Source: Streptomyces canus (GTDB lineage: Bacteria; Actinomycetota; Actinomycetes; Streptomycetales; Streptomycetaceae). From it: a DNA stretch of 64,000 nt. The stretch is from contig NZ_JAUSWW010000001.1 in NCBI RefSeq assembly GCF_030815415.1, positions 10,106,001 through 10,170,000 on the forward strand. The letters run 5' to 3'. The position numbers and the translations under genes were made by a program. This document shows, piece after piece, positions 34,227 through 43,187 of this stretch (position 1 is its first letter; each line of letters opens with the position of its first letter). The notes under the pieces are model-generated. The model had not been told where the DNA came from. It did not search any database and worked only from the letters and a program-made list of their open reading frames with translations.

Positions 34227-35218
34227 GCGCTGCGCTCCTTGCGAAAGGTCGAGATCAGGTACGGGATGATCACGACGAGGGAGATGACCAGCAGGACCAC
34301 CGCGATCGCCGATCCGTACCCGATCCGGCTGGACTCACCGATGATGTTGTTGGTCACGAGGATCGACAGCAGCTCGGTGCCCTGGGCGCCCTTGTTGAAG
34401 ACGAAGACCAGGTCGAAGGCGCGCAGCGCCTCGATGATGGTGACGACCAGGACGACGGTGTTGGTGGGGCGCAGGGTGGGGAAGATGACGTTCTTGAACG
34501 TCTGCCACTCGTTCGCGCCGTCCAGCGAGGACGCTTCACGCAGCGAGGGGTCGACGCCCTTGAGGCCGGCCAGGTAGAGGATCATCATGTAGCCGGTGTG
34601 CCGCCAGGACGCGGCGATCAGCACCGCCCACAGGTTCAGGTGCGGGTCGCCGATCCAGTCGATGTAGTGCCCGGGCTTGTTGGCCCCGATCAGGCTGTTG
34701 ATCAGTCCGGTGTCGGGGTTGTAGACCAGCTGCCAGACGAACCCGGTGACCGCGAGCGAGACCACGACCGGCAGGAAGAACGCGGTCTGGTAGACCCGGG
34801 AGAAGCGGATCTTCTTGTCCAGCTGGACGGCCAGGAACAGGCCGAACGGGGTGGGGATCAGGATGAGCACGACGAACCAGATGACGTTGTGCTCGACGGC
34901 CGGCCAGAACTGCGGGTTGTCGCTGAACAGCTGCTTGAAGTTGTCCAGGCCGACCCACTTGATGGAGCCGAAGCCGATGCCGTCCCAGCTGGTGAAGGCC
35001 AGGGCGATCGACGCGAGGGCGGTGACCCAGACCAGGGCCACGTGCAGGACGGTGGGCACGCCGGCCATGAAGCCGAGCGTGATGCGGTCACGGCGGGTCA
35101 ACAGGCGCCGGTGGCCTTGCGGGACCCGCTTGTTGACCGGCGCGGGGCCCGAAGGCGGCACGGCTGCCGCCTCCGGGATCTTCGTCGTCGTTTCGGAGCT
35201 CATGGTGTCGGTGTTCAT
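34223..35218 (-). CDS. Carbohydrate ABC transporter permease (MalF type)
   Basis: 331 residues with a cytoplasmic N-terminal extension and six membrane segments (about 60-325). The EAA motif region is EASSLDGANEWQTFKNVIFPTLRP. It forms the transmembrane channel with the MalG-type partner. It lies 22 bases after the binding-protein gene and overlaps the next permease (ATGA). Confidence 0.93.
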   Translation of the reverse strand: MNTDTMSSETTTKIPEAAAVPPSGPAPVNKRVPQGHRRLLTRRDRITLGFMAGVPTVLHVALVWVTALASIALAFTSWDGIGFGSIKWVGLDNFKQLFSDNPQFWPAVEHNVIWFVVLILIPTPFGLFLAVQLDKKIRFSRVYQTAFFLPVVVSLAVTGFVWQLVYNPDTGLINSLIGANKPGHYIDWIGDPHLNLWAVLIAASWRHTGYMMILYLAGLKGVDPSLREASSLDGANEWQTFKNVIFPTLRPTNTVVLVVTIIEALRAFDLVFVFNKGAQGTELLSILVTNNIIGESSRIGYGSAIAVVLLVISLVVIIPYLISTFRKERSA

Positions 35219-35240
35219 CCGCTTCAGAAGGGGGGCGGTC

Positions 35241-36551
35241 TCAGCCGGACGCGAAGATCGTCTTCTTCTGGCGTTCGATCGAGGACAGCAGGCTGTCGAT
35301 CCCCTTGGGGTCGCGGACGAACTTCTGCAGCGCGGGCTGCATCACCGTCGAGGTGAAGTCCGGACGGCTGTCACGGTCCATGAACTGCGTGAGGTGCTTC
35401 GCGCCGCTGATCATCTCGTACGCCTTCTTCTGAAGGGCGCTGTAGGTGGAGGTGTCGGCCTTGGAGGAGGCGGCGATGAGGCTCGGGTCGGCCTTCAGGT
35501 AGGTCTCCTCGGCCTGCGGCGTGCCAAGGAATTCGAGCAGCTTGACGGAACCGGCGTGGTTCTTGGGCTTCTTGCTGAGCATGATGCCGTCGGTCGGCGC
35601 CTCGACGGTGTCCTGCCCGTACGCCGGGTCGATCTCGGGGAAGGCGAAGAAGTCGAGGTCGTCCAGGTCCGCCTTGTCGGTGAACTGCTGGGCCACGAAC
35701 ATGCCGAGCATATACATGCCGGCCTTCTTCGCCACCAGCGTCTGGGCGGCGTCCTGCCAGGTGCGGCCGACCGCGCCCTCCTGGTGGTAGGGGAGGGTCT
35801 CGGCCCAGGTGTCGAAGATCTTGCGGACCTTCGGGTCGGTCCACGAAGCCTTGCCCGCCATCAGCTCGACGTGGAAGTCGTAGCCGTTGAGGCGGAAGTT
35901 GATCTGGTCGAAGGAGCCCATCGCCGGCCAGGCGTCCTTGTCGCCGTACGCGATCGGGACGAGACCGTCCTTCTTCATCTGCTTGCACAGGGCGACGTAC
36001 GCGTCCCACGTGGTGGGGACCTCGTAGCCGTACTTTTGGAAGACACTCTTGCGGTAGAAGACCGCCCACGGCGACGTGGTCAGCGGCACCAAGTAGAACT
36101 TGCCGTCCTGACCCTTGCTCAGGTCGTGCATCGCCGGAGGGAAGTTGCCGCCGATCGTCTTCCACACGTCGTCGATCGGGGAGGCCAGACCCTTGGCCGC
36201 GAAGAACTGCATCCGGTAGCCGGCGAACCACTGGAACACGTCGTCCGGCGTTCCCTGCAGGTAGGAGTTGATCTGCTCCTGGAAGGTGTTGTGGTCCTTG
36301 GTGTTGAGGGCGACCTGGATCCCGGACTGCGTCGTGAAGGCCGCGTAGACGTCGCCGTACGCCTTCTTCGGGACGGCGTCGGACGCGTTGGAGCCGACGG
36401 TGACGGTCTTGGTGTCCGACGAGGCGGAACTACCGGCGCAGGCACTCAGCAGGGGGATGCCGGCGCCCAGGACCGCGGCTCCGCCGAGTCCGCGGAGCAC
36501 GGTGCGGCGGCTGGTTCCAGGCATGGACTGACCGGGGGAGGAACGGTGCAT
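35241..36551 (-). CDS. Extracellular sugar-binding lipoprotein
   Basis: 436 residues. A Tat-type lipoprotein signal (TSRRTVLRGLGGAAVLGAG, then LLSAC) anchors it outside the membrane. The mature part is a family-1 solute-binding fold (AFTTQSGIQVALNTKDHNTFQEQINSYLQG, then DDVFQWFAGYRM). It captures oligosaccharides for the two permeases. ATG 36551 is chosen for AGGAG five bases upstream. It is the first gene of the four-gene operon ending with the GH42 enzyme, so beta-galactosides are the likely ligand. Confidence 0.92.
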   Translation of the reverse strand: MHRSSPGQSMPGTSRRTVLRGLGGAAVLGAGIPLLSACAGSSASSDTKTVTVGSNASDAVPKKAYGDVYAAFTTQSGIQVALNTKDHNTFQEQINSYLQGTPDDVFQWFAGYRMQFFAAKGLASPIDDVWKTIGGNFPPAMHDLSKGQDGKFYLVPLTTSPWAVFYRKSVFQKYGYEVPTTWDAYVALCKQMKKDGLVPIAYGDKDAWPAMGSFDQINFRLNGYDFHVELMAGKASWTDPKVRKIFDTWAETLPYHQEGAVGRTWQDAAQTLVAKKAGMYMLGMFVAQQFTDKADLDDLDFFAFPEIDPAYGQDTVEAPTDGIMLSKKPKNHAGSVKLLEFLGTPQAEETYLKADPSLIAASSKADTSTYSALQKKAYEMISGAKHLTQFMDRDSRPDFTSTVMQPALQKFVRDPKGIDSLLSSIERQKKTIFASG

Positions 36552-36700
36552 TTCGGCTCCTACTGGGCTGGCGGTGCCCAGGAATGGCACGTCAGCCGGA
36601 CGGGGGTATGACGAAGAGCGGGTCGTCGAGGGACCACTTGAGGTCGGTCGAGAACCAGAATCCAACACGACCAAACAAACACGATCGTCGGACGCCAGGA

Positions 36701-36730
36701 AGCGTGAACGCTCTGTGGACTCGCTGTCAA
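36701..36730 (-). promoter_or_regulatory. Promoter and palindrome of the galactoside operon
   Basis: On the minus strand TTGACA (36730-36725) is followed after 17 bases by TCACGC (36707-36702). AGCGTGAACGCT (36701-36712) is a LacI-style palindrome with four central bases that covers this weak -10 position, consistent with repression. Confidence 0.5.
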
Positions 36731-36974
36731 GACTTTCCGTCCGGGGATCCATGACGGATCGGGTTCGGCCGCGAGCCCCGCGTGTCGGCAGCCAGGCCAG
36801 ACGGATGGGGCTGACATGGCTGGCCATCGAACCGTCCCCGGCCCCCTGATTGCCGCTTGAGCTGCAGGAATGCGTGCCGGGAACGCCCTCCTTGGGCGCC
36901 TCCAGCGACTCGGTCCGCCAGCCTGCCGACCTCGATGTCCGTCGCGCCGGAGACAGGTGGCGTTGCGAGAACTC

Positions 36975-37031
36975 TTGACGTGCGCTCGGCGGATGACTAC
37001 ACATTGACCGCGCGGTCAGACCGCGCGGTCA
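36975..37031 (+). promoter_or_regulatory. Promoter of the lacI-type gene with tandem palindromic operator
   Basis: TTGACG (36975-36980), 17 bases, TACACA (36998-37003). Just after it GACCGCGCGGTCA occurs twice head to tail (37006-37018 and 37019-37031). Each copy contains the palindrome GACCGCGCGGTC and lies over the transcription start region, so it is a likely autoregulatory operator. Confidence 0.65.
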
Positions 37032-37078
37032 TGTAACTTGACTCCGTTCGATGGAGAACACGGCCATGGGGAGACTTC

Positions 37079-38116
37079 ATGACAACAGGGCTGGAGCGCG
37101 GTGCGGGCTCCTCCGCGCCGCGTAGTGAGGACGTGGCCAGGCTGGCCGGCGTCTCACGCAAGACGGTCTCCCGGGTCCTCAACAACGAGCCGTATGTCTC
37201 CGACGAGTCCCGCCGACGTGTCCTGGCGGCCGCCGAGGAACTCGGCTACCGGCTGAACCATGCGGCCAGGGCACTGGCCTCCGGCCGTACCCGGTCCATC
37301 GGTGTGGTCGCTCTGGCGACAGCCGGGTATGGAACCGCCTCCCTGCTCGTGGGCATCGAACAGGCCGTACGGGACGCCGGTTACGCGCTACGCGTGGTCA
37401 ACACCCCGGACGGCGACCCGCAAAGCATCGCCGGCGCGCTGGAATCACTCCTGGAGCAGGGCGTGGACGGCATCGTCGTCTCCGTACCCATCGTCGAGGG
37501 GGATGTCCCGCTCGGCGTCGACGTGCCGGTCCTCTTCGTCGGAGCGCCGCCCGCCTTCACCGCCGCCCGGACACTGACCGTCGGCGTGGGTGCCCATGAG
37601 CTGGCCCGCGCGGCCACCGAACACCTGCTGGACCTGGGGCATTCGACTGTCCATCACCTCGCGGGGCCGCGGCGGTGGTACGCCACCAAGGACCGTATCG
37701 AGGGATGGCGGGCGGCGCTGGCGGCCCGCGGCGCGCACGAACCGCCCGTGCTGAACGGCGACTGGTCGGCGGCCTCCGGGTATGCCGCGGGCCTCGGGCT
37801 GGCCTCGGACCGCTTGGTGACCGCGGTGTTCGCCGCAGGCGACGAGATGGCCATCGGACTGATCCACGGCCTGCGGGAAAGCGGTCGCCGGGTGCCCGAA
37901 GACGTCAGCGTCGTCGGCTTCGACGGCAACCCCGTCTTCGCCTACGTCACCCCGCCCCTGACCACCGTCCGCCAGCCCTTCGAGGCCGCGTCAAGCGAAG
38001 GAATCCGGCTTCTCCTCCACGCCATCGAGAAGCCTGACACCGAACTGCCGCCGGCGAACGATCCACCCGTCGAACTCATCGTCCGCGGCTCGACGGCACC
38101 CCCGCCCTCCCTCTGA
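37079..38116 (+). CDS. LacI-family transcriptional regulator
   Basis: 345 residues. The helix-turn-helix at 18-40 (EDVARLAGVSRKTVSRVLNNEPYVS) and hinge helix (LNHAARALASGRT) precede a periplasmic-binding-like effector domain (FAAGDEMAIGLIHGLRESGRRVPEDVSVVGFDG). GGGAGA precedes ATG 37079. Divergent from the galactoside importer and GH42 operon, it probably represses that operon and itself until a galactoside inducer is present. Confidence 0.92.
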   Translation: MTTGLERGAGSSAPRSEDVARLAGVSRKTVSRVLNNEPYVSDESRRRVLAAAEELGYRLNHAARALASGRTRSIGVVALATAGYGTASLLVGIEQAVRDAGYALRVVNTPDGDPQSIAGALESLLEQGVDGIVVSVPIVEGDVPLGVDVPVLFVGAPPAFTAARTLTVGVGAHELARAATEHLLDLGHSTVHHLAGPRRWYATKDRIEGWRAALAARGAHEPPVLNGDWSAASGYAAGLGLASDRLVTAVFAAGDEMAIGLIHGLRESGRRVPEDVSVVGFDGNPVFAYVTPPLTTVRQPFEAASSEGIRLLLHAIEKPDTELPPANDPPVELIVRGSTAPPPSL

Positions 38117-38336
38117 CCCACCCCCTCGCACCACCGCTCCGGCACACCCACACGCCGGGGCGCTCCACCTCCGCCGTTTCCGCGCTTGTCGCGCCGCGCC
38201 CGCTGCGCGCGCGAGCCGCGCCCGGCAGTGTTGCCCGGCTGCCCCCCGGGCCACGCGCCCAACAAACCCCGCCGCGTCACTCCGAGCCGTTCCGAGCCGG
38301 CGGACACCGAAACACACCTTCCCCCTGGGAGCCGCA
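38117..38336. other. Intergenic, lacI to BNR enzyme gene
   Basis: About 220 bases, very GC-rich. No promoter elements were recognised. Confidence 0.3.
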
Positions 38337-40391
38337 ATGTCCCCTCCGCAGACAGACGCCAGACCCGGCGCCGCTCCGCGTTCCCGTCCCGTCTCCTTCT
38401 TGTCCCTGGCCTTCATCCTGCTCGTCTCGGTGATGACCATGGTCATACCCGCCGGCCGGGCAGACGCCCTGGCCCGCCCCTCGCAGACGATGTACACCCC
38501 GCCGTCGGGTGCGCCCTCGCCCGGGTCGCTCTACCCGCGGGCGATGCGGATGCAGCACAACGGCTCCGCCAACGGAACCCTCCTCGCGACGTTCGAGCAG
38601 TACACCACCGGTACGCCGGTCCTCCCGATCTACCGCAGTACGGACAACGGCAACTCCTGGTCGAAGATCTCCGAGGTCGCCGACACGCAGAACGGCTGGG
38701 GCATGCGCTGGGAGCCCGAGCTGTTCGAACTGCCCACGGCGGTGGGCGACTTCCCGGCCGGCACCATCCTGGCGGCCGGCGCCTCGGTTCCCTCCGACCG
38801 CTCGGCCATCAAGATCGACGTCTATGCCAGCACCGACCGCGGGCAGACCTGGACCTTCCTCAGCAACATCGCCACCGGCGGCGCGGCGTTCGACACGAAC
38901 GGCAACACCCCCGTATGGGAGCCGTTCTTCCTCTACGCCAACGGCAAGCTGATCGTCTACTACTCCGACCAGCGCGACCCCGACCACGGCCAGAAGGTCG
39001 TGCACCAGGTCACCACCGACCTCCACACCTGGGGTCCGGTCGTGGACGACGTGGCGATGCCCACCTACAGCCAGCGCCCGGGGATGCCCACCGTCGCGAA
39101 GCTGCCCAACGGCAACTACGTCATGACGTATGAGTACGGCGGCTCGCCCTCGGGGAACTTCGCCGTCTACTACAAGATCTCCGCCGACCCGGAGGCCTTC
39201 GACTCCGTCACGGGCATTCCCCTGCGGTCGACGGACGGCGTGATCCCCACCAGCACCCCGTACATCACGTGGCTGCCTACCGGCGGTCCGAACGGCACGC
39301 TCGTCGTCGGCGCCTACAGCACCAGCGACCTGTTCCTCAACTCCCAGAACGGCGCCGCGAACACCTGGACGCGCATCAGCTCCAACGTCGCCGGCGGCTA
39401 CAGCCGCGGCATGGCGCCCCTGCCCGACGGCCACAGCCTGCTCGTGCTCAGTGGCGGCAATGGAGGCAGCAACCTCTCCAACCCCGTCACCTACAGCACC
39501 ATCGACCTGGGCGGCGGCATCTCGGACGGTGCCACCTACACCGTGTCGAACGCGGGCAGCAACCTCATGCTGAGCATCGCGGGCGGCTCCACCACCAACG
39601 GCACGAACGCCACCCAGCAGAACGCCGACAACGCCACCGACCAGCAGTGGCGCTTCGTACAGCAAAGCTCCGGCTACTTCAAGATCCTCAACGTCGCCAG
39701 CGGCAAGGTCCTCGGCGTGGAGAACCAGTCCACCGCCGACGGAGCCAAGATCCTCCAGTGGGACGACAACGGCACCCTTGACCACGAGTGGGCCGTCGCC
39801 CCGAACCCGGCCGGCGGCTACAGCCTCACCAACCGTGTGACCGGCAAGTACCTGGAGATCCCGAACGCCTCCACCGCCACCGGCACCATCGCCGGCCAGT
39901 GGAGCGGCACCAGCTGCGCCTGCCAGCGCTGGAACGTCACCCAGACCGTTCTGCCGGCGCTGGGCACCGGGCAGTACGTCCTCGTCAACAAGAACAGCGG
40001 GAAGTACCTGGACATCCCGCAGGGCTCGACCGCCGCCAACACGGCAGCCCAGCAGTGGCAGAACTCGGCCTGCTTCTGCCAGATGTTCACCTTCCAGTCG
40101 GCCGGCGGCGGAGCCTGGACCATCAAGAACGTCAACAGCAATCTGAACCTGGACATCCGTAACGGCTCCACCACCGCCGGAGCCGCCGTCGTCCAGAACA
40201 CGCCGTCCACCGCGAACTCACAGAAGTGGACCTTCACCGACGCGGGCAACGGCTATTACGAACTCAAGAACGTGGGCAGTGGCTTCAACGCCGCCGTCGC
40301 CCAGTCCTCCACCAGCAACGGGGCAGCAGTTGTGCAGTGGAACGACCTGAACATCGACGACCAGTTCTGGAAGATGGTCCGCATCAACTGA
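38337..40391 (+). CDS. Secreted BNR/sialidase-fold enzyme with two ricin-type lectin domains
   Basis: 684 residues. The signal peptide (SFLSLAFILLVSVMTMVIPAG) ends near ADALA. The catalytic propeller (about 55-400) has Asp-box repeats YRSTDNGNSW and YASTDRGQTW. Two beta-trefoil CBM13 regions follow (about 405-685) with QxW-like turns DQQWRF, CQRWNV, SQKWTF and DQFWKM and several G-x-x-L-x-I strands. The propeller type is compatible with GH93 exo-arabinanases; given the neighbouring AbfB enzymes I favour exo-arabinan activity over sialidase, but the family is not proven. GGGAG lies upstream. Confidence 0.8.
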   Translation: MSPPQTDARPGAAPRSRPVSFLSLAFILLVSVMTMVIPAGRADALARPSQTMYTPPSGAPSPGSLYPRAMRMQHNGSANGTLLATFEQYTTGTPVLPIYRSTDNGNSWSKISEVADTQNGWGMRWEPELFELPTAVGDFPAGTILAAGASVPSDRSAIKIDVYASTDRGQTWTFLSNIATGGAAFDTNGNTPVWEPFFLYANGKLIVYYSDQRDPDHGQKVVHQVTTDLHTWGPVVDDVAMPTYSQRPGMPTVAKLPNGNYVMTYEYGGSPSGNFAVYYKISADPEAFDSVTGIPLRSTDGVIPTSTPYITWLPTGGPNGTLVVGAYSTSDLFLNSQNGAANTWTRISSNVAGGYSRGMAPLPDGHSLLVLSGGNGGSNLSNPVTYSTIDLGGGISDGATYTVSNAGSNLMLSIAGGSTTNGTNATQQNADNATDQQWRFVQQSSGYFKILNVASGKVLGVENQSTADGAKILQWDDNGTLDHEWAVAPNPAGGYSLTNRVTGKYLEIPNASTATGTIAGQWSGTSCACQRWNVTQTVLPALGTGQYVLVNKNSGKYLDIPQGSTAANTAAQQWQNSACFCQMFTFQSAGGGAWTIKNVNSNLNLDIRNGSTTAGAAVVQNTPSTANSQKWTFTDAGNGYYELKNVGSGFNAAVAQSSTSNGAAVVQWNDLNIDDQFWKMVRIN

Positions 40392-40695
40392 GTGGCTGCC
40401 GATGGTGTGGAGGGCGGGCGTGTATCCATGCCCGCTCTCCGCAGTGGCCAGGGAGGAGACGTCCTGCCGACCGAGGCCGGGGCGTCGCGAAGGATCCCTA
40501 TGCCGGACCAACGGATGCGGCGAGTTGGCTGACCAGCCCGCACGCGGGTTGCTGTCGCTCGACTGGCCCAGTCGACTCCTGCCCTGCCCTGCCCTGTCCT
40601 GCCCGTCACCCGAAACTGCCCTCGCACGAGGCGCCGCCTCGGGGAGTGTAAATCTAACGGCCCTGTCTCACATTCGGTGGTGACGGAGCGTGCCG
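40392..40695. other. Spacer next to ISL3 relic
   Basis: About 300 bases with no gene. GGCCCTGTCTCACATTCGG near 40661 may be the outer end of the ISL3 element whose transposase end follows. Confidence 0.3.
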
Positions 40696-40890
40696 CTATC
40701 CGAGGAGGACGCGGTGGCGAAGAAGGGTGAAGCCTGCTCGTCCGTGCATCTGGCGCGCGATCCGCTTGGTCTTGGTGTTGACGCCCTCGGTGGGGCCGTT
40801 GCTGTACGGAAGTGTGAGGGCGGCGTTTACGGCGTCGCGGTCTCGTTCCAGACCTCGGGCGAAGGCATGCAGGTGGGGCAGGTCAGTCAT
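40696..40890 (-). pseudogene. ISL3-family transposase C-terminal remnant
   Basis: The minus strand reads HLHAFARGLERDRDAVNAALTLPYSNGPTEGVNTKTKRIARQMHGRAGFTLLRHRVLLG and stops. NGPTEGVNTKTK holds the catalytic Glu of ISL3 transposases. The upstream 300 or more residues are absent. It lies just beyond the end of the decarboxylase gene. Confidence 0.8.
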
Positions 40891-41026
40891 GGCGCCGTGT
40901 CCGAGTGCGCCGGGTGCGTCGGCGCGCTGTCTCCGGACGGGTGCCCCCAATCGGCGAGGTGCTCGACACGGACGGCGGCGGGGAGCACGTCCGTGGTGCC
41001 GGCCCTTCTTGTCGTTCCGGGCGGTG

Positions 41027-42349
41027 TCAGTGGCCGGTTCGTGCGAGGACGTCGTCGATGGTCTCAGCCTGTCGGAGGGGGCTGAAGTGGACGTGGCCGT
41101 CGGGATCGACGCGTACTCCGTGGACGGCGGGATCGGGCAGGCTGTTGTAGTGGAAGGGGGTGGAGGAGTAGTACGCGCCGGTGTCCAGGAGGGCGACGAT
41201 GTCGCCCGGGGCGAGCAGGGGCAGCGGGCGGGCCTCGGCGAGCAGGTCGCCGGCGAAGCAGCAGGGGCCCGCGATGTCCTGGGGCACGGGTTCGCCTTGC
41301 TTGAGGGTCCCGTCGGGGCCGTGGGCGGTGAGGCGCAGGGGCCAGGCAGTCGGCATGAACACGGTCCGGGTGGCGACCTGGGCACCGGCGTGGGTGATCG
41401 CGATCGGGCGTCCGCCGGAGATCTTGGTGTATTCCACGCAGGCGGCGGTGAAGCCGTTCTTGGCCAGCAGGGATCGTCCGAACTCGGTGACGATCCGGTA
41501 TTTGCCGGTGAACAGGGCCGGGGCATGAGTCTGGAGAGTGGCGACGTAGTCGTCGAAGCCGGGGGTCGTCTCGTCGTCGGCGAAGTTGACGGGGAGTCCG
41601 CCGCCGATGTCGATGCCGGTCACTTGGCGTCGGCCACAGGTCGAGTTGACCTCGTCGGCGAAGGCCACGGCCTTCGCGATGCCCTGGGCGATCAGTTCGA
41701 GCGGGCAGCCCTGTGATCCGACGTGCGCGTGGACCCATGTCAGCCATGGCCGGTCACGGTAGGCGGCAAGGAGCCGCTGCCGATTTCCGTCGTCTTCCAG
41801 CGCGATGCCGAACTTCGAGGTCGCGGTGGCCGTGCTCATTTCTGCGATTCCGCCGCCACCGACCTGGGGATTGAGGCGGACGCCGAGCCGGGAGGCGGGG
41901 GCGGACTCGGAGGTGGAGGCGGGGGCCGCCGCGAGGATCTCGTCGATGCGGGCGAGTTCCTGGAAATTGTCCGCGTTGACCGCGACGCCCAGTTCAAGGG
42001 CCTGGCGAAGGTCGGAGCGGGTCTTCGCGGGGGAGTCGTAGACGATCTGTTCCGGCGCGAAGCCGGCGGCCAGCGCCTGCGCGAGCTCTCCCGGACTGGC
42101 CACCTCGCAGCCCATGCCGAGGTTGCGCAACGCCGCCAGTACCGGCACCAGACAGTTTGCCTTCGCCGCGAAGGTGTGCAGGACATTCGCCGAGTCCGGA
42201 AACGCCTTGTGCAGCGCCGCGACGCTCGCCGCGACGCCGTCGAGGTCGACGAAGGCGGCCAGGGCGGCCCTTTCGGGTTCGACGAGCCGATCCCGCACGG
42301 CCGCACGCAGGATGCGTTCGCGCCGCTCGCCTGCTGGGGAGTTCGTCAT
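41027..42349 (-). CDS. Type III PLP-dependent decarboxylase (Orn/Lys/DAP family)
   Basis: 440 residues with an alanine-racemase-like barrel and C-terminal beta domain. K63 (HTFAAKANCLV) is the PLP lysine; HVGSQG, DIGGGLPVNF and EFGRSLLAK bind the phosphate and substrate. The C-terminal GPCCFAGDLLAE carries the family's active-site Cys-containing segment. It would decarboxylate a basic or diamino acid, substrate unknown. Its ATG overlaps the stop of the C26 hydrolase. It is the last gene of a polar amino acid importer operon, so it may act on the imported compound. Confidence 0.85.
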   Translation of the reverse strand: MTNSPAGERRERILRAAVRDRLVEPERAALAAFVDLDGVAASVAALHKAFPDSANVLHTFAAKANCLVPVLAALRNLGMGCEVASPGELAQALAAGFAPEQIVYDSPAKTRSDLRQALELGVAVNADNFQELARIDEILAAAPASTSESAPASRLGVRLNPQVGGGGIAEMSTATATSKFGIALEDDGNRQRLLAAYRDRPWLTWVHAHVGSQGCPLELIAQGIAKAVAFADEVNSTCGRRQVTGIDIGGGLPVNFADDETTPGFDDYVATLQTHAPALFTGKYRIVTEFGRSLLAKNGFTAACVEYTKISGGRPIAITHAGAQVATRTVFMPTAWPLRLTAHGPDGTLKQGEPVPQDIAGPCCFAGDLLAEARPLPLLAPGDIVALLDTGAYYSSTPFHYNSLPDPAVHGVRVDPDGHVHFSPLRQAETIDDVLARTGH

Positions 42350-43107
42350 GCGGATACGGTCCTTTCCTGGTCGCGATCAGCCGCGTACCGGGCAGAGCAC
42401 GAGATGAAATCCTCGAAGAGCCGGCGGTGGGCAGGCTGGCTGGTCAGCTCCTCCGGGTGGTACTGGACGCCGGTGATCCACCGGTCGGGGTCGGCCGACT
42501 CGACGGCTTCCACGACGCCGTCCTCGGCCCTGCCGACCACTCGTAGGGCCGGTGCGGGCCGGGCGATTGCTTGATGGTGCAGGCTGTTGACCCGGAGCAG
42601 TCGTGCTCCGGACAGTCTCGCGAGGCGGGAGCCGTCTTCGAGCCGAAGTTCATGCGCTTCCGCGTCCAGGGGAAGGCCTGGTAGGTGGGAGACGTCGCCC
42701 GGCTCCAGGTGCTGGATCAGGCTGCCGCCCAGGGAGACGTTGAGGATCTGGCAACCGCGGCAGATGCCGAGTACGGGCATTCCCAGGCGGACCGCACGGT
42801 GAATGGCGGCGATTTCCAGTGCGTCGAGGTCCGTGTCGATGACTGTCTCGGGCCGCGGGTCCTCGCCGAAATGGCGGGGGTGCGGGTCGGGCGCACCGAT
42901 TCCGCCGGGCAGCAGCAGGCCGTCGACGCGTTCCATCACGTACTGGACGGCGGCGGTGTCGATTCCGGGCACGATGACGATGGGTATGGCGCCCGCACCG
43001 GTCAGCACCCGTACGTAGTTCTCCGTCAGTCTCAGGACGGATGGACGGTCGGGCAGGTCCCGGCCGACCGTCACCGCGATCAGGGGCCGGTGGACAGTGT
43101 CAGACAC
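42346..43107 (-). CDS. Class I glutamine amidotransferase-like (peptidase C26) hydrolase
   Basis: 253 residues resembling PuuD, which hydrolyses gamma-glutamyl-GABA. Nucleophile C116 lies in LGICRGCQILNV, and the His and Glu of the triad lie in GVQYHPEE. It is expected to cut a gamma-glutamyl amide in the cytoplasm. GTG 43107 is chosen, with GAGAGG about ten bases upstream. The stretch before it is an 8-bp tandem repeat that separates it from the ABC ATPase gene. Its neighbours (importer and decarboxylase) suggest catabolism of a gamma-glutamylated amino compound. Confidence 0.85.
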   Translation of the reverse strand: MSDTVHRPLIAVTVGRDLPDRPSVLRLTENYVRVLTGAGAIPIVIVPGIDTAAVQYVMERVDGLLLPGGIGAPDPHPRHFGEDPRPETVIDTDLDALEIAAIHRAVRLGMPVLGICRGCQILNVSLGGSLIQHLEPGDVSHLPGLPLDAEAHELRLEDGSRLARLSGARLLRVNSLHHQAIARPAPALRVVGRAEDGVVEAVESADPDRWITGVQYHPEELTSQPAHRRLFEDFISCSARYAADRDQERTVSA

Positions 43108-43122
43108 GGAGTTGTCGCCTCT

Positions 43123-43170
43123 CGTAGGGGCGTAGGGGCGTAGGGGCGTAGGGGCGTAGGGGCGTAGGGG
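43123..43170. repeat. Six tandem copies of an 8-bp unit
   Basis: CGTAGGGG is repeated six times without change (43123-43170), or CCCCTACG on the transcribed strand. It lies between the ABC ATPase stop and the ribosome binding site of the C26 hydrolase. Confidence 0.95.
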
Positions 43171-43187
43171 CGGCACACGTGATCGAT

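Noticed and set aside
43123..43170. CRISPR-like array
   Set aside because: Units are 8 bp, directly adjacent and without spacers; no cas genes in the window.
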